From: Tropicimonas sp. IMCC34011
GTDB lineage: Bacteria; Pseudomonadota; Alphaproteobacteria; Rhodobacterales; Rhodobacteraceae
NCBI RefSeq assembly: GCF_003390865.1
Contig: NZ_QMEJ01000001.1
Coordinates: forward strand, 930,001 to 994,000
DNA length: 64,000 nt
Reading direction: 5' to 3'
Shown one piece after another: positions 1 to 8,933 of this stretch (within the stretch, counting starts at the first letter, position 1; every line of letters starts with the position of its first letter). Both the position numbers and the translations under genes were made by a program. The notes below the pieces were generated by a model that was not told the origin of the DNA, searched no databases, and was given only the letters and a program-made list of their open reading frames with translations.

Positions 1-1220
1 CGGACCTGCTGACCGCCACCGCTGCGCTTCATGCCGCGCAGGTCGGCCTTCTCCCCCGCACGATCTTCGCACCGAAAGTACTCGGCGCGTTGAAGGAAAT
101 CTGCCGCGAGCTCAACGAGATGGAACCCGAGGACCGGGAACGCCGGCTGACCGACATGCCCGGCATCCGCGCCCGGACGACGCTGGACAGGACAGGCAAC
201 CTGAGGCCGAAGGCCTGGCCGCCCTCGATCACGCCGGCCACGCATCACCAGAAGATCGCCGCCTTCGATCGCAAGGTCGCCTATATCGGCGGGCTCGACC
301 TGAACGAACGCCGCTACGACACGCTGAGCCACAACCGCGCCGCCGAGGCGACCTGGCACGACGTGCAAGTCCGCATCGAGGGCCCCGTCGCGGAGGAGGT
401 CCACGACCATATCGGCCGCTTCCAGGCGGAGACGGCCGGGGCGCGACCGAAGGCCACGAAGCATCTTCTGCGCACGCTGTCGGCCAAGCGCCGCGTGGAA
501 TGGCCGCGCCTGTCGCCGCGAACCCGGTGCAAGGAAATCGCAGACCGGCATTTCGACGAGATCGACGCCAGCCACGACCTGATTTACCTCGAAAGCCAGT
601 TCTTCCGGGATCGTCGCCTTGCCTATGCGCTCGCCAAGGCGGGAACGGACCGGCCGGATCTGTCCCTCGTGATGACGCTGCCCGCCGCCCCTGAGGATGT
701 TGCCTTCGAAGGCGCGAACGATCTCGATGCGCGGTTCGGTGAAGCTCTTCAGGCCGATTGCGTCGAAATCCTTCAGGATGCCTTCGGGGACCGCGTCTTC
801 TTCGGCTGCCCGGCGCAGCTCCGGAGCGATGAACATGGCGGGCGGGACACGATCTTCGGCGCGCCCCTGATCTACATCCACGCGAAGGTCTCCATCTTCG
901 ACGACCGCACCGCCATCGTCTCCTCCGCGAACCTGAACGGCCGCTCGATGCGGTGGGACACGGAGGCCGGCGTCGCGCTCGAGGGGAACGATGCGGCGAA
1001 CGCGGTCAAGGCGCGCTGCATGGGCCACTGGCTTCCGCCCGGAGACGACCACACGCCCTATCTCTCCGGCATGGACGCCCCGAAGCGCTGGCGGGAGCTG
1101 GCCGAGGCGAACCGTGCCGCGAAGCCGGAAGACCGGCGCTCGTTCATCCTGCCCTACACCCGCACCCCCGCTCGCGAATTCGGCCGCCACCTGCCGGGCG
1201 TTCCCGATGAGATGGTCTGA
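1..1220 (+). CDS. phospholipase D-family protein, 5' end outside window
   Basis: The reading frame is open from the left edge (first full codon at base 3), so the N-terminus lies outside the window; about 405 codons are visible. Two HKD catalytic motifs of the phospholipase D superfamily are present: HQKIAAFD (246-269), followed by a YIGGLDL strand, and HAKVSIFD (879-902), followed by SSANLNGRS. Two HKD motifs in one chain is the arrangement of phosphatidyl-transferring or hydrolysing enzymes. The substrate cannot be read from sequence; a membrane phospholipid is the default guess. A TTG or later methionine could be mistaken for the start, but the upstream codons read as normal protein. It is followed by a 125-base gap and the csbD gene, which has its own promoter, so the two are probably separate transcripts. 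Confidence 0.85.
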   Translation, partial: DLLTATAALHAAQVGLLPRTIFAPKVLGALKEICRELNEMEPEDRERRLTDMPGIRARTTLDRTGNLRPKAWPPSITPATHHQKIAAFDRKVAYIGGLDLNERRYDTLSHNRAAEATWHDVQVRIEGPVAEEVHDHIGRFQAETAGARPKATKHLLRTLSAKRRVEWPRLSPRTRCKEIADRHFDEIDASHDLIYLESQFFRDRRLAYALAKAGTDRPDLSLVMTLPAAPEDVAFEGANDLDARFGEALQADCVEILQDAFGDRVFFGCPAQLRSDEHGGRDTIFGAPLIYIHAKVSIFDDRTAIVSSANLNGRSMRWDTEAGVALEGNDAANAVKARCMGHWLPPGDDHTPYLSGMDAPKRWRELAEANRAAKPEDRRSFILPYTRTPAREFGRHLPGVPDEMV

Positions 1221-1287
1221 GGCGCGGGCGGCCGGCGGGTGTCAGCCGATCCACCTGACCATTCTTCGCTTCAGTCGGGTCATCTCT

Positions 1288-1313
1288 GGAACGCCGGCCG
1301 GCCGGGCCGCGTT
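1288..1313 (+). promoter_or_regulatory. stress-sigma (EcfG-like) promoter of csbD
   Basis: GGAAC at 1288-1292 and CGTT at 1310-1313 are separated by 17 bases and lie 33 bases before the csbD start codon. This equals the published consensus of the alphaproteobacterial general stress sigma factor EcfG. CsbD proteins are classic stress-regulon members, so position and gene identity agree. The assignment is by motif only; the sigma factor gene is not in this window. Confidence 0.6.
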
Positions 1314-1345
1314 TTACGTGCATAACTCTGATCTAGGAGGTCATC

Positions 1346-1549
1346 ATGAACTGGGATCAAGTCAAAGGTAACTGGAAACAGGCCAAGGGCGCCGTACGCC
1401 AGCAGTGGGGCGATCTCACCGACGATGAAGTCGAGCAGGCCGCCGGCGACCGCGAGCGGATGGAGGGTCTCCTCCAGGAGCGGTACGGCAAGTCCAAGGA
1501 AGAAGCGAAGGCGGAACTCGATCGCTTCGCGGCTGACTACAACCATTAA
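1346..1549 (+). CDS. CsbD family stress-response protein
   Basis: This 67-residue protein begins MNWDQVKGNWKQ and is acidic and helical, with the WDQ..GNWKQ.KG start and the E..K.EA..ELDRF ending typical of the CsbD family (Bacillus sigma-B regulon, E. coli YjbJ). It is full length for the family. A strong AGGAGG ribosome site lies seven bases before ATG. CsbD proteins accumulate in general stress and have no known catalytic activity. The gene is monocistronic: a stress-type promoter lies just upstream and a strong hairpin terminator just downstream. Confidence 0.9.
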   Translation: MNWDQVKGNWKQAKGAVRQQWGDLTDDEVEQAAGDRERMEGLLQERYGKSKEEAKAELDRFAADYNH

Positions 1550-1563
1550 CATCAGATGATGCG

Positions 1564-1595
1564 CGCGGGGGCCGGTTCGGCCCCCGCGTGGTTTT
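1564..1595 (+). terminator. rho-independent terminator of csbD
   Basis: A perfect 11-bp stem (1564-1574 with 1578-1588, arm CGCGGGGGCCG) closes on a 3-base loop, and a short T run (1592-1595) follows. It lies 15 bases after the csbD stop codon. Confidence 0.85.
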
Positions 1596-1616
1596 AACGA
1601 GGATGTGCAGGTCGGC

Positions 1617-2606
1617 ATGGCATCGAAACGGATGGGCGATCCTGATCCGCAGACCCGTTTCCTGCCGCTTCCCTATCCATTGACGGACCGGGGCACGGAG
1701 CGAAAGGTCGGTGTAGAGATCGAGCTGAGCGGGCTGAACGAGGTCCGTGTCGCCCGGATCCTGCGCGATATCTGCGGAGGCACCATCGACCGCACGGGTG
1801 CCTACGAACTCCGCCTGAGGGACAGTACCCTCGGCACGATCAAGGTCTACCTCGACACCGCCTACCGCGACCGCGTGACCTCCGAACTTGCAGATGTGGG
1901 CATGTCCATGGCGCGCGCCGTGGTTCCGGTCGAACTGGTCTTCCCGCCCCTCCCGGCCTCGTCCCTCGCGCCTCTCGATGACATCCGGGACGTCCTTCGC
2001 CGCGCCGGCGCGTCCGGTAGCCGGAACGGCCTCTTCCTCGGCTTCGGCGTTCACTTCAACGCCGAGTGGCGCGCGCCGGACCTGGGCTCGATCCTGCCTG
2101 TCCTTCGCGCCTTCGCCTTCCTTGAGGATTACCTGCGCGATACGGACCAGATCGACCCCGCGCGGCGCGTCCTTCCCTTCGTCGATCCCTATCCCCGGCG
2201 CCTCCTCGATGCACTGGCCGCTGATCCCCCCGGCTCGATCGAGGCGCTGATCGATCTCTATCTCTCCCTGACACCGACCCGGAACCGCGCTCTGGACATG
2301 CTCCCGGCGTACAAGGAGCTGATGCCGGGCAAGGTGCGCGGCAGGATGGGCGGCGGCATTTCGGCCCGTCCGACCTTTCACTATCGCCTGCCGGATTGCC
2401 GGATCGACGAAGAGGGATGGACGCTGGCCTACGAATGGAACCGCTGGGTGCTCGTGGAGAACGTCGCGAGCCATCCGACGCTCCTGGGCACGCTGGCGGA
2501 GGACTGGAAGGCCTATCGCGCCTCATGGATCACGTCCCGCTTCGACTGGCCGCGCATGGTCGCGAAGCGCCTCGCCGCCGCGGGACTGGTGGAGACGCGC
2601 GCATGA
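1617..2606 (+). CDS. amidoligase family protein (glutamine synthetase-like COOH-NH2 ligase)
   Basis: The 329-residue protein carries the N-terminal GVEIEL strand (about residues 32-37), whose acidic residues correspond to the metal-binding glutamates of glutamine synthetase-fold amidoligases (Pfam Amidoligase_2). A later HFNAEW block and a RPTFHYRLPD block fit the family. Such enzymes are predicted to form amide bonds between a carboxylate and an amine at the expense of ATP; the substrates here are unknown. The ATG at 1617 is preferred because AGG lies at usable spacing; a GTG at 1605 would add four residues. The stop codon overlaps the next gene in ATGA, so ligase and amidotransferase are translationally coupled. 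This ligase-amidohydrolase pairing is a known conserved neighbourhood without an established product. Confidence 0.8.
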   Translation: MASKRMGDPDPQTRFLPLPYPLTDRGTERKVGVEIELSGLNEVRVARILRDICGGTIDRTGAYELRLRDSTLGTIKVYLDTAYRDRVTSELADVGMSMARAVVPVELVFPPLPASSLAPLDDIRDVLRRAGASGSRNGLFLGFGVHFNAEWRAPDLGSILPVLRAFAFLEDYLRDTDQIDPARRVLPFVDPYPRRLLDALAADPPGSIEALIDLYLSLTPTRNRALDMLPAYKELMPGKVRGRMGGGISARPTFHYRLPDCRIDEEGWTLAYEWNRWVLVENVASHPTLLGTLAEDWKAYRASWITSRFDWPRMVAKRLAAAGLVETRA

Positions 2607-3316
2607 AACCGAGGATCGGCGTCACCGCCTCCAGCCGGTCGGGCTGGCGTATCTTCCCGCTCGTCGCCTTCAACATCTGGCTTGCCGGCGGGAAGGCAGT
2701 CAAATGGGTCACGGCAGGTGACGTCGATATCGACGCGGTGCACGGCGTCATCATCGGCGGAGGGGACGACATCTCTCCCGATCTCTACGGCGGCGAACTC
2801 GTCACATCGGCCCGGCTGGACCCCGAGCGGGACGCTCTGGAGCAGAACATCGCCCGCATCGCCTTCGAGGACGGCACCCCCATCCTCGGGATCTGCCGTG
2901 GCAGCCAGATGCTCAACATCACGCTCGGCGGCACGCTCAATCAGGACGCCTACAGCACATACGAGTCGCGGAAGTATCGCACGATCCTGCCTCGCAAACG
3001 GGTCAGACTGGAGCCCGAGCGGCGCCTCTCCACGATCTGCGGACCGCAGGAGATGCGTGTGAACGCGCTCCATTCGCAGGCCGTGGACACGCTTGGAGAG
3101 GGGCTCGCCGTCGCCGCCCGGGACGAGGGCGGGATGATCCAGGCCATCGAGCGGGTGCGCGATCCCTTCGCCATCGGCGTCCAGTGGCATCCCGAACACC
3201 TCTTTTACGCCCGGCGCCAGCGCAGCATCTTCCGCGCCCTCGTGACCGCCGCGCGCGCCTATCGCGAGAGCCGCGCACAGCTCGCCCATGTCGATGCCGA
3301 GGGCATTTCCCCGTAA
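2603..3316 (+). CDS. class I glutamine amidotransferase / gamma-glutamyl hydrolase (peptidase C26)
   Basis: This 237-residue single-domain protein has the nucleophile elbow GICRGSQ (Cys98) and QWHPEH (His196, Glu198), giving an intact Cys-His-Glu triad. The GGGDDISPDLYGG block is typical of the PuuD / peptidase C26 branch, which hydrolyses gamma-glutamyl amides. It overlaps the amidoligase stop codon by four bases and so is made with it. A reasonable reading is that it trims or recycles gamma-glutamyl amides made by the ligase, or supplies ammonia to it. Its stop is only four bases from the convergent stop of hrpB. Confidence 0.85.
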   Translation: MKPRIGVTASSRSGWRIFPLVAFNIWLAGGKAVKWVTAGDVDIDAVHGVIIGGGDDISPDLYGGELVTSARLDPERDALEQNIARIAFEDGTPILGICRGSQMLNITLGGTLNQDAYSTYESRKYRTILPRKRVRLEPERRLSTICGPQEMRVNALHSQAVDTLGEGLAVAARDEGGMIQAIERVRDPFAIGVQWHPEHLFYARRQRSIFRALVTAARAYRESRAQLAHVDAEGISP

Positions 3317-3320
3317 CGGG

Positions 3321-5744
3321 TCAGGTTCGGCGCTTCGCCCGGAGCGTCGGATCCGACTGGCGCGGATCCTCGGGCCACGGGTGCCGCGGGTAGCGCGCGC
3401 GCATGTCCTTGCGCACATCGGCGTAGCTCGACGTCCAGAAACCCGGCAGGTCCATCGTCGTCTGCACCGCGCGACCGGCGGGAGACAGGAGGGTGACGCG
3501 CAGCGGGCGTCGCCGGGGACCGATCACCGGATGCTCCGTGACGCCGAAGAGTTCCTGCACCCGGACCTCGATCTCGGGGTGATCGCCCTCCCAGTCGATC
3601 GGGACGAGGCGGCCGAGCGGGGTCTCCCAGACGGGCGGCATCTGGTCCTCCATCCGCTTCATGGCATCCCATCCGAGCCGCGCCTGAAGCGCGTCGAAGG
3701 TGTCGAGCTTGCGGATATCGGCAGCGGTCCTGACGCCGGTGAGGTAGGGCAGCAGCCATTCCTCCGCCTCCGCCATCAGCGTCTCCTCCGACATGTCCGG
3801 CAGATCACCGCCCTCCGCCCGGAACAGCTCCGCCCGATCCCGCAGACGCGCCGCACGCGGCCGCCAGGGAAGCCCGATGGTCCGGACCCCGTCCAGCGCC
3901 GCGCGCGCCACGTCCGCGGGGTCCGCATCCAGCTTCGTCTCGGCCAGCACCAGCGCCCAGAGCCGCTCCTGCGTGACGGCCACGACCCTGCCCTCCCGCA
4001 CCGACCAATAGGTCCGGTCCACCGCCTCGATACGGTCCGCGAACAGCCGCCTGAGGGACGCCTCGGCAATTGGTACCGCCTGCCGGATCCTCGCCTCCCG
4101 CGTGTCACCGCCCAGATCGGTCGCGACGAGAAGCCGGGTTCCGGCGAGCGGGTCGCCCGCCTCCATCGCCGCGCCCTTGCCGCCCGAAAGCAGCCAACGC
4201 GGCGCATCGCCGGGCCGTCTGAGGCCGATCCGGTCGGGATAGGCGAGCGCGGCGGCCTCCTCCGGTGGCAGGTCGTCGCCCTTCGGGGTCAGCTTCGACA
4301 GTCGTTTCGTCTCCTCCCGGATGCGCCTGAGTGGCCCGGTCAAAACCTCCGCCGCCACGCGCTCCCCCCGGACGGCCCGAAGCCGCGCCTTGAGATCCAC
4401 CCCGGCGCCCTTCAGCGGATCGCGTTCGGAGAGGAGCGCGGCGAGCGGCGCGGCCGACCGGCCGGCAACGAGCAGCATGTGCGCCAGGCGCGGATGGAGC
4501 GGCAGGCGCGCCATGGCCCGCCCGTGCTCCGTCAGCCCGCCCTCCGCACCCAGCGCGCCAAGGTCTGCGAGCAGCGCGCGCGCCTCGGCTAGCGCCGGCG
4601 CCGGCGGGGCGGTGAGGAACGGCAGGTCCGCCGCGTCCCGTGCGCCCCATAGCGCGAGGTCGAGTGCGAGGCCGGCAAGGTCCGCCGCCTCGATCTCGGC
4701 CGGGGGATGGGACGCCAGCGAGCCCTCCTGCCCCTTCGTCCAGAGCCTGTAGCAGATCCCCGGCCCGAGCCGCCCCGCCCGTCCGGTGCGCTGCGTCGCC
4801 TCGGCCCGTGTCACCCGCTCGGTGACGAGGCGGGACATGCCGGAGGCCGGATCGAACCGGGCCCGCCTCGACTTCCCGCCGTCGACGACGCAGGCGATCC
4901 CCTCGATCGTGAGCGAGGTCTCGGCGATGGACGTGGCCAGAACGACCTTCCTTGCCCCCGCCCGGCACGGCGCGATGGCCGCGCGCTGGTCCGCGAAGGG
5001 AAGCGCCCCGAAGAGCGGCCGGATCTCCGTATCCGTGGGGACGGACAGGCGCCGGGCGACGCCGCGGATCTCCCCCTCGCCCGGCAGGAAGGCAAGGATG
5101 GAGCCGTCCGTCTGCGTCAGCGCATGCGCGATCAGCTCCGCCATCGCCTCTTCGAAGCGCTTGCCCTTGGGAACCGGAGTGTCCAGGTGCCGCACGTCTA
5201 CCGGAAAGGCCCGCCCCTCGGCTGTGATCACGGGCGCGCCGCCCATCAGCCCGGCCACCGGCCCCGCTTCCAGTGTGGCGGACATCGGCAGGATCACGAG
5301 GTCCTCCCGCAAGGCTCCGCGCACCTCGAGGCAGAGGGCGAGGCCGAGATCGGCATTGAGGGACCGCTCGTGGAACTCGTCGAAGATCACCGCGCCGACG
5401 CCGTCCAGCCCGGGATCCGATTGCAGCCGGCGGGTCAGGACCCCCTCGGTCACGACCTCGATCCGCGTCGCATCCGACACCTTCGCCTCGCCCCGGATCC
5501 GGTAGCCGACCCGCTCGCCGACCGCCTCGCCGAGCGCGTCCGCCATGCGCTCCGCCGCCGCGCGGGCGGCGAGGCGGCGCGGCTCCAGCATGACGATCCG
5601 TCCCTGCACCAGCTCCGCCTGCATGATCGCCAAGGGAACCCGTGTTGTCTTGCCCGCCCCCGGAGGCGCCTGAAGCACGGCCTGTCCCTCCCGGCGAAGG
5701 GCGTCGAGCAAATCGGGAAGGACGGCATCGATGGGCAGGGTCAT
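3321..5744 (-). CDS. hrpB: ATP-dependent helicase HrpB
   Basis: The 807-residue DEAH-type helicase has Walker A GAGKTT (29-34), DEFH as motif II (122-125), SAT as motif III (155-157) and QRTGRAGR as motif VI (318-325), followed by the HA2/OB and HrpB C-terminal region ending with the usual HPWPEDP segment. Length matches the family (about 800-840). The start at 5744 (MTLPIDAVLPDLLDAL) was chosen because it gives the family N-terminus; the 53 codons further upstream in frame are basic, low-complexity and approach the promoter of the divergent ABC genes. HrpB is a presumed RNA helicase whose substrate remains poorly defined. Confidence 0.92.
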   Translation of the reverse strand: MTLPIDAVLPDLLDALRREGQAVLQAPPGAGKTTRVPLAIMQAELVQGRIVMLEPRRLAARAAAERMADALGEAVGERVGYRIRGEAKVSDATRIEVVTEGVLTRRLQSDPGLDGVGAVIFDEFHERSLNADLGLALCLEVRGALREDLVILPMSATLEAGPVAGLMGGAPVITAEGRAFPVDVRHLDTPVPKGKRFEEAMAELIAHALTQTDGSILAFLPGEGEIRGVARRLSVPTDTEIRPLFGALPFADQRAAIAPCRAGARKVVLATSIAETSLTIEGIACVVDGGKSRRARFDPASGMSRLVTERVTRAEATQRTGRAGRLGPGICYRLWTKGQEGSLASHPPAEIEAADLAGLALDLALWGARDAADLPFLTAPPAPALAEARALLADLGALGAEGGLTEHGRAMARLPLHPRLAHMLLVAGRSAAPLAALLSERDPLKGAGVDLKARLRAVRGERVAAEVLTGPLRRIREETKRLSKLTPKGDDLPPEEAAALAYPDRIGLRRPGDAPRWLLSGGKGAAMEAGDPLAGTRLLVATDLGGDTREARIRQAVPIAEASLRRLFADRIEAVDRTYWSVREGRVVAVTQERLWALVLAETKLDADPADVARAALDGVRTIGLPWRPRAARLRDRAELFRAEGGDLPDMSEETLMAEAEEWLLPYLTGVRTAADIRKLDTFDALQARLGWDAMKRMEDQMPPVWETPLGRLVPIDWEGDHPEIEVRVQELFGVTEHPVIGPRRRPLRVTLLSPAGRAVQTTMDLPGFWTSSYADVRKDMRARYPRHPWPEDPRQSDPTLRAKRRT

Positions 5745-5886
5745 GACGCCTACCTGCCCGAGGCGGGCGACCGGGTCGAGGGGGGAGGCGCGGCGCGGGA
5801 TGGCGCACGCCCTGCCCGGCCCGGCGCGCGCCGCGGCCTCCCGTCGCCTAGGCGGGCCGCTCCCTCGTGCTATCTCAGACGCCGCA

Positions 5887-6543
5887 ATGCTCATCGAAGC
5901 CAATCAGATCGAGAAGTCCTTCGGCACGGGGGAGGCGCGGCGGACGGTCCTGTCCGGCGTGTCCCTGTCTCTCGCTCCCGGGGAAACGCTCGCCCTCACC
6001 GGCGAGTCCGGCAGCGGCAAGAGCACCCTTCTCAACATATTGGGGGCCCTAGAGCCCGCGGACGGGGGCGATCTTCGCATCGCGGGCACGGACCTCGCCG
6101 GCCTCGGGGATACCGCCCGCGCGCGCCTGAGGCGGGACCGGATCGGCCTCGTCTTCCAGCAGTTCAACCTCGTCCCCTCCCTGACCGTCGCGGGCAACCT
6201 GTCGCTTCAGGCGCGTCTCGCGGGGCGTCAGGACACGGAATGGGAGCGGCACCTCGCAGGCCGGCTCGGGCTGACGGATCACCTGACGCGCTATCCCGAC
6301 CAGCTCTCCGGCGGGCAGCAGCAGCGGGTCGCCATCGGGCGGGCGCTCGCCTCCCGCCCGGCCCTCGTCCTCGCGGACGAACCGACCGGAAACCTCGACG
6401 AGGAGACCGCGGACAGGGTCATGACCCTGCTCACGGACCTCGCCGCCGAGAGCGGTTCTGGCCTCGTCATGGCGACACATTCGGAGCGCCACGCCGCCCG
6501 TCTCGCCCGGCGCGCGCATCTCACGCTCGGACAGCTCAGGTGA
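5887..6543 (+). CDS. ABC transporter ATP-binding protein (YbbA/LolD/MacB type)
   Basis: This 218-residue nucleotide-binding subunit has Walker A GESGSGKST (39-47), the Q-loop VFQQFNLVPSLT, signature LSGGQQQR (140-147) and Walker B VLADEPTGNLD (161-171). The EPTGNLD block marks the LolD/MacB/YbbA exporter branch. The start codon at 5887 gives the usual short N-terminus. Its stop overlaps the start of the permease by four bases (GTGA), so the two form a stoichiometric pair. It diverges from hrpB. The substrate is unknown; members of this branch move lipoproteins, peptides or hydrophobic molecules outward from the inner membrane. Confidence 0.9.
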   Translation: MLIEANQIEKSFGTGEARRTVLSGVSLSLAPGETLALTGESGSGKSTLLNILGALEPADGGDLRIAGTDLAGLGDTARARLRRDRIGLVFQQFNLVPSLTVAGNLSLQARLAGRQDTEWERHLAGRLGLTDHLTRYPDQLSGGQQQRVAIGRALASRPALVLADEPTGNLDEETADRVMTLLTDLAAESGSGLVMATHSERHAARLARRAHLTLGQLR

Positions 6544-8933
6544 TCCGGGCCGCGCTTCTCACCCTCCTGTCGCATTGGCGCCGCCACCCGGGGCAACTCG
6601 CCGCGCTCCTTCTCGGGCTCGTCATGGCGACCGCGCTCTTCTCAGCCGTGCAGGCGATCAACGCCGAAGCGCGGGCAAGCTACGCCAGCGCCTCCGCCCG
6701 CCTCGGCGCAGGGGCCCTGCCCTCCATCTCCGGCCCCGGCGGCGGACCTGTGCCGGTAGAGACCTACGCCGCCCTCCGCCGGGCCGGCTGGCCGGTCACC
6801 CCGGTCATCGAAGGCGCCCTGCAGGCGGGGGATGAGCGTGTCCGGCTTCTCGGCATCGAGCCACTGACCGCACCGGGGGACATGCTGCCTGCGGGCGCGA
6901 CCGAAAGTGACGGGCTGGATCTCATCTCCGGCGCCTCCCTCGTTCTGGCCGCGCCGGATGTCGCTGACGCGGCACGGTCCCTCTCCGGGATCGACGAGGT
7001 GCGCGAGCTGGGCTCCCTTCCTCCCGGCGAGATCGTCGCGGACATCTCCGTCGCCGCGCGGCTCCTTGATGCCGGCACCTCCGTCAGCCGTCTCCTTCTG
7101 ACCGGCCCGGCGCCGGGCCCGCTCGGCGAGGCCGCACCCGGTCTCATCCTCAGCCGCCCCACGACCGGCGACGATCTCGCACGGCTGACCGACAGCTTTC
7201 ACCTCAACCTCACCGCCTTCGGCCTGCTGGCCTTCGCGGTCGGGCTCTTCATCGTCCACGGCACGCTCTCTCTCGCTTTCGAGCAGCGGCGGGCGATGCT
7301 GCGGACGCTGCGCGCGCTCGGGCTGCCGCTTCGGACCGCGCTAACGCTGATGCTCGCCGAGACGCTGGCTCTCGCCCTCGTCGCGGGTGCGTCGGGCGTT
7401 GCGGCCGGCTACCTCGTCGCGGGCGTCCTCCTGCCGGATGTCGCGGCGACACTAGGCGGGCTCTACGGCGCCGAGGTTCCTGGCACCCTCGCCTTCCGTC
7501 CCGGCTGGGCCCTCGGCGGGCTGGCGCTCGCGGGGCTGGGCACGTCCCTCGCCGCGGCGTCCGGCCTCGCGGGCCTTGCCCGGATGCCGCTTCTGCAGGG
7601 CGCCGTCCCGCGCGCCTGGGTCAGGGGCGGCACCGGCGCGCTCGCCGTGCAGGCGGCGGCGGGCGGTCTTCTCATGCTCTGCGGGTTCGTCGCGGTGCAA
7701 TGGGGACAGAGCCTGATGGCGGGGTTCGTCTTTCTGGGAGGACTGCTTCTCGGCGCGGCGCTGATCCTGCCGGCGGCCCTCGCGCTGATCCTCGCCGGCG
7801 CGCGGCGGCTTGCACGGGGACCGGTGGCCGAATGGTTCTGGGCCGATACGGGACTTCAGGCGCGGGGGCTGTCGCTTGCGATGATGGCGCTCCTTCTTGC
7901 GGTGGCGGCGAATGTCGGGGTGTCGACCATGGTCGGCTCCTTCCGGCAGACCTTCACCGGCTGGCTCGATCAGCGCCTCGCGGCGGAGCTCTACGTCGAG
8001 GCCGAGACGGGCGCGGAGGCGACACGGCTCGCGGCGTGGCTGGAGGGGCGCGCCGACGCCGTCCTGCCGATCCGCTCGGCCGAGGCGGTGCTCGGCGGCG
8101 CACCGGGCGCGATCAGCGGCGTGGTGGACGATCCTACCTACCGAGAGAACTGGCCGCTCCTCGCCGATACGCCGGGGGCGTGGGACAGGCTGGCGGCGGG
8201 CGAGGCCGCGCTGGTCAACGAGCAGCTCGCGCGGCGCACCGGTCTCTCCGTCGGCGATCCCGTGGCGCTCGGGTCCGACTGGAGCCTGCCGATCGCGGGG
8301 ATCTACTCCGATTACGGCAATCCCTCCGGCGAGGCGATGGTGTCGCTGGCGCTGCTGGAGGCCCGTCGCCCCGGAGCGGTGACCGGCCTGCGCTTCGGGG
8401 TACGCACCGCCGAGCCGGAGGCGCTGGCGGCGGCGCTTCGGGAGTTCGGCCTGCCCCCGTCCCGGATCACCCGGCAGGAGGAGATCAAGGCCGCGTCACT
8501 TCGCATCTTCGAGCGGACCTTCGCTGTGACCGGTGCGCTTGGCGTCCTCACCCTCGGCGTGGCCGGCTTTGCGATTTTGACGGGGCTCCTGACGCTCGCG
8601 ACCATGCGCCTGCCGCAGCTCGCGCCTGTCTGGGCGCTCGGCCTCGGCCGGCGGCGGCTGGCGATACTGGAGCTGTTGCGCGCGGCGCTCCTCGCCGGGA
8701 TCACCTTCGTCCTCGCCCTGCCGCTCGGACTTGCCCTCGCCTGGGCGCTGCTTGCGGTGGTCAACGTGGCGGCGTTCGGCTGGCGGCTGCCGATGGACAT
8801 CTTCCCCGGGCAATGGCTCTGGCTTCTCGCCTCGACGCTCGCCGCCGCGCTGATCGCCGCGGCGATCCCTGCCCGGAAGCTCTGGACCGCGCCGCCCGCG
8901 CGGCTCCTCGCGACATTCTCGGCCGAGCGCTAG
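6540..8933 (+). CDS. ABC transporter permease with two FtsX domains (YbbP-like)
   Basis: The 797-residue integral membrane protein begins at a GTG inside the stop of the ATPase gene. After a first membrane helix (about residues 15-40) comes a periplasmic region, then a three-helix FtsX block near residues 215-330, further helices in the middle, a second periplasmic region and a final FtsX block near 655-785. Two FtsX blocks and a length near 800 match E. coli YbbP. Its stop codon shares the CTAG with the stop of the convergent tadA. No periplasmic adaptor or lipocalin-like partner gene follows, which leaves the transported molecule open. Confidence 0.85.
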   Translation: MIRAALLTLLSHWRRHPGQLAALLLGLVMATALFSAVQAINAEARASYASASARLGAGALPSISGPGGGPVPVETYAALRRAGWPVTPVIEGALQAGDERVRLLGIEPLTAPGDMLPAGATESDGLDLISGASLVLAAPDVADAARSLSGIDEVRELGSLPPGEIVADISVAARLLDAGTSVSRLLLTGPAPGPLGEAAPGLILSRPTTGDDLARLTDSFHLNLTAFGLLAFAVGLFIVHGTLSLAFEQRRAMLRTLRALGLPLRTALTLMLAETLALALVAGASGVAAGYLVAGVLLPDVAATLGGLYGAEVPGTLAFRPGWALGGLALAGLGTSLAAASGLAGLARMPLLQGAVPRAWVRGGTGALAVQAAAGGLLMLCGFVAVQWGQSLMAGFVFLGGLLLGAALILPAALALILAGARRLARGPVAEWFWADTGLQARGLSLAMMALLLAVAANVGVSTMVGSFRQTFTGWLDQRLAAELYVEAETGAEATRLAAWLEGRADAVLPIRSAEAVLGGAPGAISGVVDDPTYRENWPLLADTPGAWDRLAAGEAALVNEQLARRTGLSVGDPVALGSDWSLPIAGIYSDYGNPSGEAMVSLALLEARRPGAVTGLRFGVRTAEPEALAAALREFGLPPSRITRQEEIKAASLRIFERTFAVTGALGVLTLGVAGFAILTGLLTLATMRLPQLAPVWALGLGRRRLAILELLRAALLAGITFVLALPLGLALAWALLAVVNVAAFGWRLPMDIFPGQWLWLLASTLAAALIAAAIPARKLWTAPPARLLATFSAER

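Noticed and set aside
1-3316. Anti-phage defence island built on the PLD protein
   Set aside because: No helicase, nuclease, NTPase or toxin partner is adjacent; amidoligase and CsbD neighbours fit metabolism or stress better.
3288-4592. 434-residue plus-strand frame opposite hrpB
   Set aside because: Shadow frame of a GC-rich gene; no motifs and biased composition, while hrpB has all helicase motifs.
5745-5903. Longer HrpB start at 5903
   Set aside because: The extra 53 residues are basic and low-complexity and run into the divergent ABC gene; the 5744 start fits the family.
4707-6539. Upstream extension of the ABC permease frame across hrpB to give a 1408-residue protein
   Set aside because: The first 600 codons are Arg/Pro-rich antisense of hrpB and of the ATPase gene; the GTG at 6540 gives a normal YbbP-like N-terminus.
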